The notes under the pieces: model-generated
Told to the model about the DNA's origin: nothing
Seen by the model: the letters and a program-made list of their open reading frames with translations, nothing else
The model's database searches: none
Source of the DNA: Chryseolinea lacunae
Lineage (GTDB): Bacteria > Bacteroidota > Bacteroidia > Cytophagales > Cyclobacteriaceae
Direction of reading: 5' to 3'
NCBI RefSeq assembly: GCF_016735595.1
Contig: NZ_JAERRB010000003.1
Location: 609,401 to 673,400 of the forward strand
DNA: 64,000 nt
Part shown: positions 62,221 through 64,000 of the stretch, piece by piece
How the letters are laid out: each line of letters opens with the position of its first letter
Numbering within the stretch: position 1 is the stretch's first letter
Made by a program: the position numbers and the translations under genes

Positions 62221-63159
62221 TTAAACTTTCACAGATTTCACTGGCGGTCGTCCCATTCCTTTTGTGACCACCTGTTGTTCGTATTTGTCGCCCAGTTTTC
62301 CGGGGCGAATAACATGCCCGATGGCTTTGGAATATTCAAACGTGAAGGATGCGCCAAAGTAAAGGATGAACGAGCAATAGAAAATGAGCAGCAACACCAT
62401 GGCGATACCGCTCGATGGCCCAAAGAGCTGTCCTAGTTTGCCGTTGGCCAGCAAATGCGTGAGCACAATGCGACCCAATAGAAACAACGTGCCCGTAAAT
62501 AGCCCACCGGCAAAGGCAACTTTCCACTGCACCTTGGCCTCAGGCATGAAGCGATACACAAACGTGAGCCAGGTCGAGATGAGCGCAATGGAAAAGATGA
62601 CGTTAACACCTTCATAAAGAACCGTGGAAACCTTGTGGTTGACGCCCGACAACGAGAGCTGGAAAGCATCCATGCCCTTGTCGATCAGCAAGGTGAAAAG
62701 AAACAACACGCCAATCAGCAGGATCATGACAATTTCGATGAGGCGTTCCTTGAGGTGATAGGGAAACTTTTGAGCAGGCTTTTTCTGGATGGACCACAGC
62801 TGGTGAATGGATTGGCGAATGGCGCTGAGCAAGGTAGTAGCAATGAAGTAGAAAAAGATGCTGAGGGCAACCGTGATCCAGACATTTGTTTCCAGCGACA
62901 AGAAATTTTCCACAATTCGGCGGATGCCGTGTGTAGATTTTTCCCCAAACACTATGTTTATTTTGTCGAACAGCTTAGGAAGAATCACCTTTTCGTCGAG
63001 GAGCAGACTGAGCAGGTGACTTAGGATGATGAGAATGGGCGACAAGGCAAAGGTGGCGAAAAACGCCGTCGCTGCCGATAACAACAACGGATTGGCGTTA
63101 CTCAACAGGTGATAGGACTTCTTCAGAAGCTCGAAAATCTTTCGGCTTTTCAACAGCAT
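62221..63159 (-). CDS. YihY/BrkB family inner-membrane protein
   Basis: The 312-residue product has five or six membrane helices and segments typical of the family: ATAFFATFALSPILIIL, GIRRIVENFLSLETNVWI, LSIFFYFIATTLLSAI, ALISTWLTFVYRFMPEAKV and FGPSSGIAMVLLLIFYCSFILYFGA. The family was once annotated as ribonuclease BN, which was an error; its present role is unknown, possibly transport. It may be co-transcribed with the OMPLA-like gene that follows by 54 bases. Confidence 0.88.
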   Translation of the reverse strand: MLLKSRKIFELLKKSYHLLSNANPLLLSAATAFFATFALSPILIILSHLLSLLLDEKVILPKLFDKINIVFGEKSTHGIRRIVENFLSLETNVWITVALSIFFYFIATTLLSAIRQSIHQLWSIQKKPAQKFPYHLKERLIEIVMILLIGVLFLFTLLIDKGMDAFQLSLSGVNHKVSTVLYEGVNVIFSIALISTWLTFVYRFMPEAKVQWKVAFAGGLFTGTLFLLGRIVLTHLLANGKLGQLFGPSSGIAMVLLLIFYCSFILYFGASFTFEYSKAIGHVIRPGKLGDKYEQQVVTKGMGRPPVKSVKV

Positions 63160-63242
63160 GCGCTTGGGGTATGATGCCAGGTATGCAATGAACCTGCCAC
63201 CTTCTCACCCCATGGCGGCAATGCTGGGGAACGGCCACCTCA

Positions 63243-63710
63243 TTATTCAAGCTTCAGCACCATTTTCACATCGGCCGTTTCGAAGGGTGAGTCTTGCAGG
63301 GGCACATGCTGAAAGCCATAGCGTTCATAAAGCTTCAGCGCCGTTTGCAGCTTGGTGCTGCTGAACAGCTCGATCTTTTCCGCACCAAGTTCGCGCGCTT
63401 TCTGAATGCAGATTTCGATGAGCGGTTTGCTCAGGCCTTGTCCGCGATAGTCTACCGCCACGGCCATCTTGGCCAGCTCATACACACCTTTGTGTTCTTT
63501 CATGATGGCAGACGAACCAATAACTTTTCCGTTGTCTACAGCCAGAAAAATGAAGCCGCCTTCGTCGAGGATGTGTTTCCGTGGATCGTTCAACACATCA
63601 AGGTCGCGTTGTTCGGTGAGGTTGTGCAGATCGAGCCACTCCAGATTCAACGCTTTGAAGTCGGGTTGATGCTGGTCTTCGTAGGGAATGATGGTAAAAG
63701 AGGGTTTCAT
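63243..63710 (-). CDS. GNAT family N-acetyltransferase
   Basis: The 155-residue enzyme has the acetyl-CoA-binding motif A VDYRGQGLSKPLIEIC (about residues 88-103), a preceding ELAKMAV strand and the Tyr-containing C-terminal segment LKLYERYGF. The natural substrate is not deducible. The start at 63710 (MKPSFTIIPYE) was preferred to an ATG 18 bases upstream. It lies 83 bases from the YihY gene in the same direction. Confidence 0.9.
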   Translation of the reverse strand: MKPSFTIIPYEDQHQPDFKALNLEWLDLHNLTEQRDLDVLNDPRKHILDEGGFIFLAVDNGKVIGSSAIMKEHKGVYELAKMAVAVDYRGQGLSKPLIEICIQKARELGAEKIELFSSTKLQTALKLYERYGFQHVPLQDSPFETADVKMVLKLE

Positions 63711-63851
63711 AATTTTTTTAGCGTACACGAAAATAAAAAAATCGATGCGTTTGTCATCTATGTTTGCATAATATATATGAGTGATTTATGCAGAGACAAG
63801 AAGCGATAAGGTTGCATCGCCATTCATTCGCGCAGCAACGCATAAACCAAA

Positions 63852-63998
63852 ATGAGTATGAATGCTTTGCAAACCACCACCAACAACACACCTACTTGCA
63901 ATGACGTTGCGCGCGTATTGCAACCTTATTACACATTGCGAATCATTGCGGCACAAGGGCAACCGTTGTCAATACAATTCATAAATGCCACAAATTGA
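63852..63998 (+). CDS. possible small ORF of 48 residues
   Basis: A 48-codon frame (MSMNALQTTTNNTPTC at the start, ending QFINATN) lies at the right edge. It has no recognised domain. The upstream sequence is AT-rich with no exact promoter match. Given its size it is equally likely to be random. Confidence 0.25.
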   Translation: MSMNALQTTTNNTPTCNDVARVLQPYYTLRIIAAQGQPLSIQFINATN

Positions 63999-64000
63999 AG

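Noticed and set aside
1-64000. CRISPR arrays, insertion sequences, prophage genes
   Set aside because: No regularly spaced repeats, transposase motifs, integrase or phage structural genes were found on either strand.

Overview
The window comes from a member of the Bacteroidota, most likely the order Cytophagales (a Chryseolinea- or Ohtaekwangia-like lineage; this is inference). The evidence is clade-typical content: PadR regulators overlapping two-module FtsX-type permeases, LytTR response regulators paired with LytS-type kinases, CarboxypepD-like/OmpA envelope proteins, an outer-membrane beta-barrel receptor of the PF14905 type, and several exact matches to the Bacteroidota -7 promoter element TAnnTTTG. 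Strong Shine-Dalgarno sites are rare, so starts were chosen from signal peptides, ATGA overlaps, promoter position and family length.

Layout. 1-7.9 kb: partial exported protein, SDR-type epimerase, GH130 lipoprotein divergent from a LOG-family nucleotide hydrolase, WYL-like and YHS proteins, then a TPR/FGE-sulfatase protein, an ECF sigma factor and a membrane partner in one operon. 8.1-11.7 kb: gene-poor stretch, tRNA-His, dihydroorotase divergent from a DEAD-box helicase. 11.7-20.4 kb: PadR/permease module 1, two unrecognised exported proteins, LytS/LytTR pair 1, small membrane protein. 20.5-30.6 kb: membrane protein coupled to uvrA, Uma2 nuclease, aldo/keto reductase, alpha/beta hydrolase, lysA, dsbD. 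30.8-42.9 kb: envelope block of M23 peptidase, patatin-barrel protein, two OmpA proteins, transglutaminase-like protein, aldehyde dehydrogenase and AsmA. 43-53.9 kb: MFS transporter, AraC regulator divergent from a quinone-oxidoreductase-like enzyme, PNPOx-like protein, outer-membrane receptor divergent from LytS/LytTR pair 2, Gfo/Idh/MocA oxidoreductase, NtrC-type regulator. 54-64 kb: SUKH-domain protein, permease module 2, DinB, a frameshifted membrane protein, SRPBCC protein, zinc-ribbon/HhH protein, DUF2188 protein, OMPLA-like phospholipase, YihY/BrkB protein and a GNAT acetyltransferase.

Most of the window reads as chromosomal backbone with housekeeping genes (uvrA, lysA, pyrC, dsbD, tRNA-His). 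No phage, insertion sequence, CRISPR array or conjugation gene was seen. The best leads are the paired exported proteins at 14.8-18.1 kb, the two PadR-permease modules without an ATPase gene, the one-base frameshift in an A7 run near 59.06 kb that removes a C-terminal membrane helix, the perfect inverted repeat between the receptor and LytTR operon near 49.5 kb, and a tRNA-His with two U-U mismatches in its acceptor stem.
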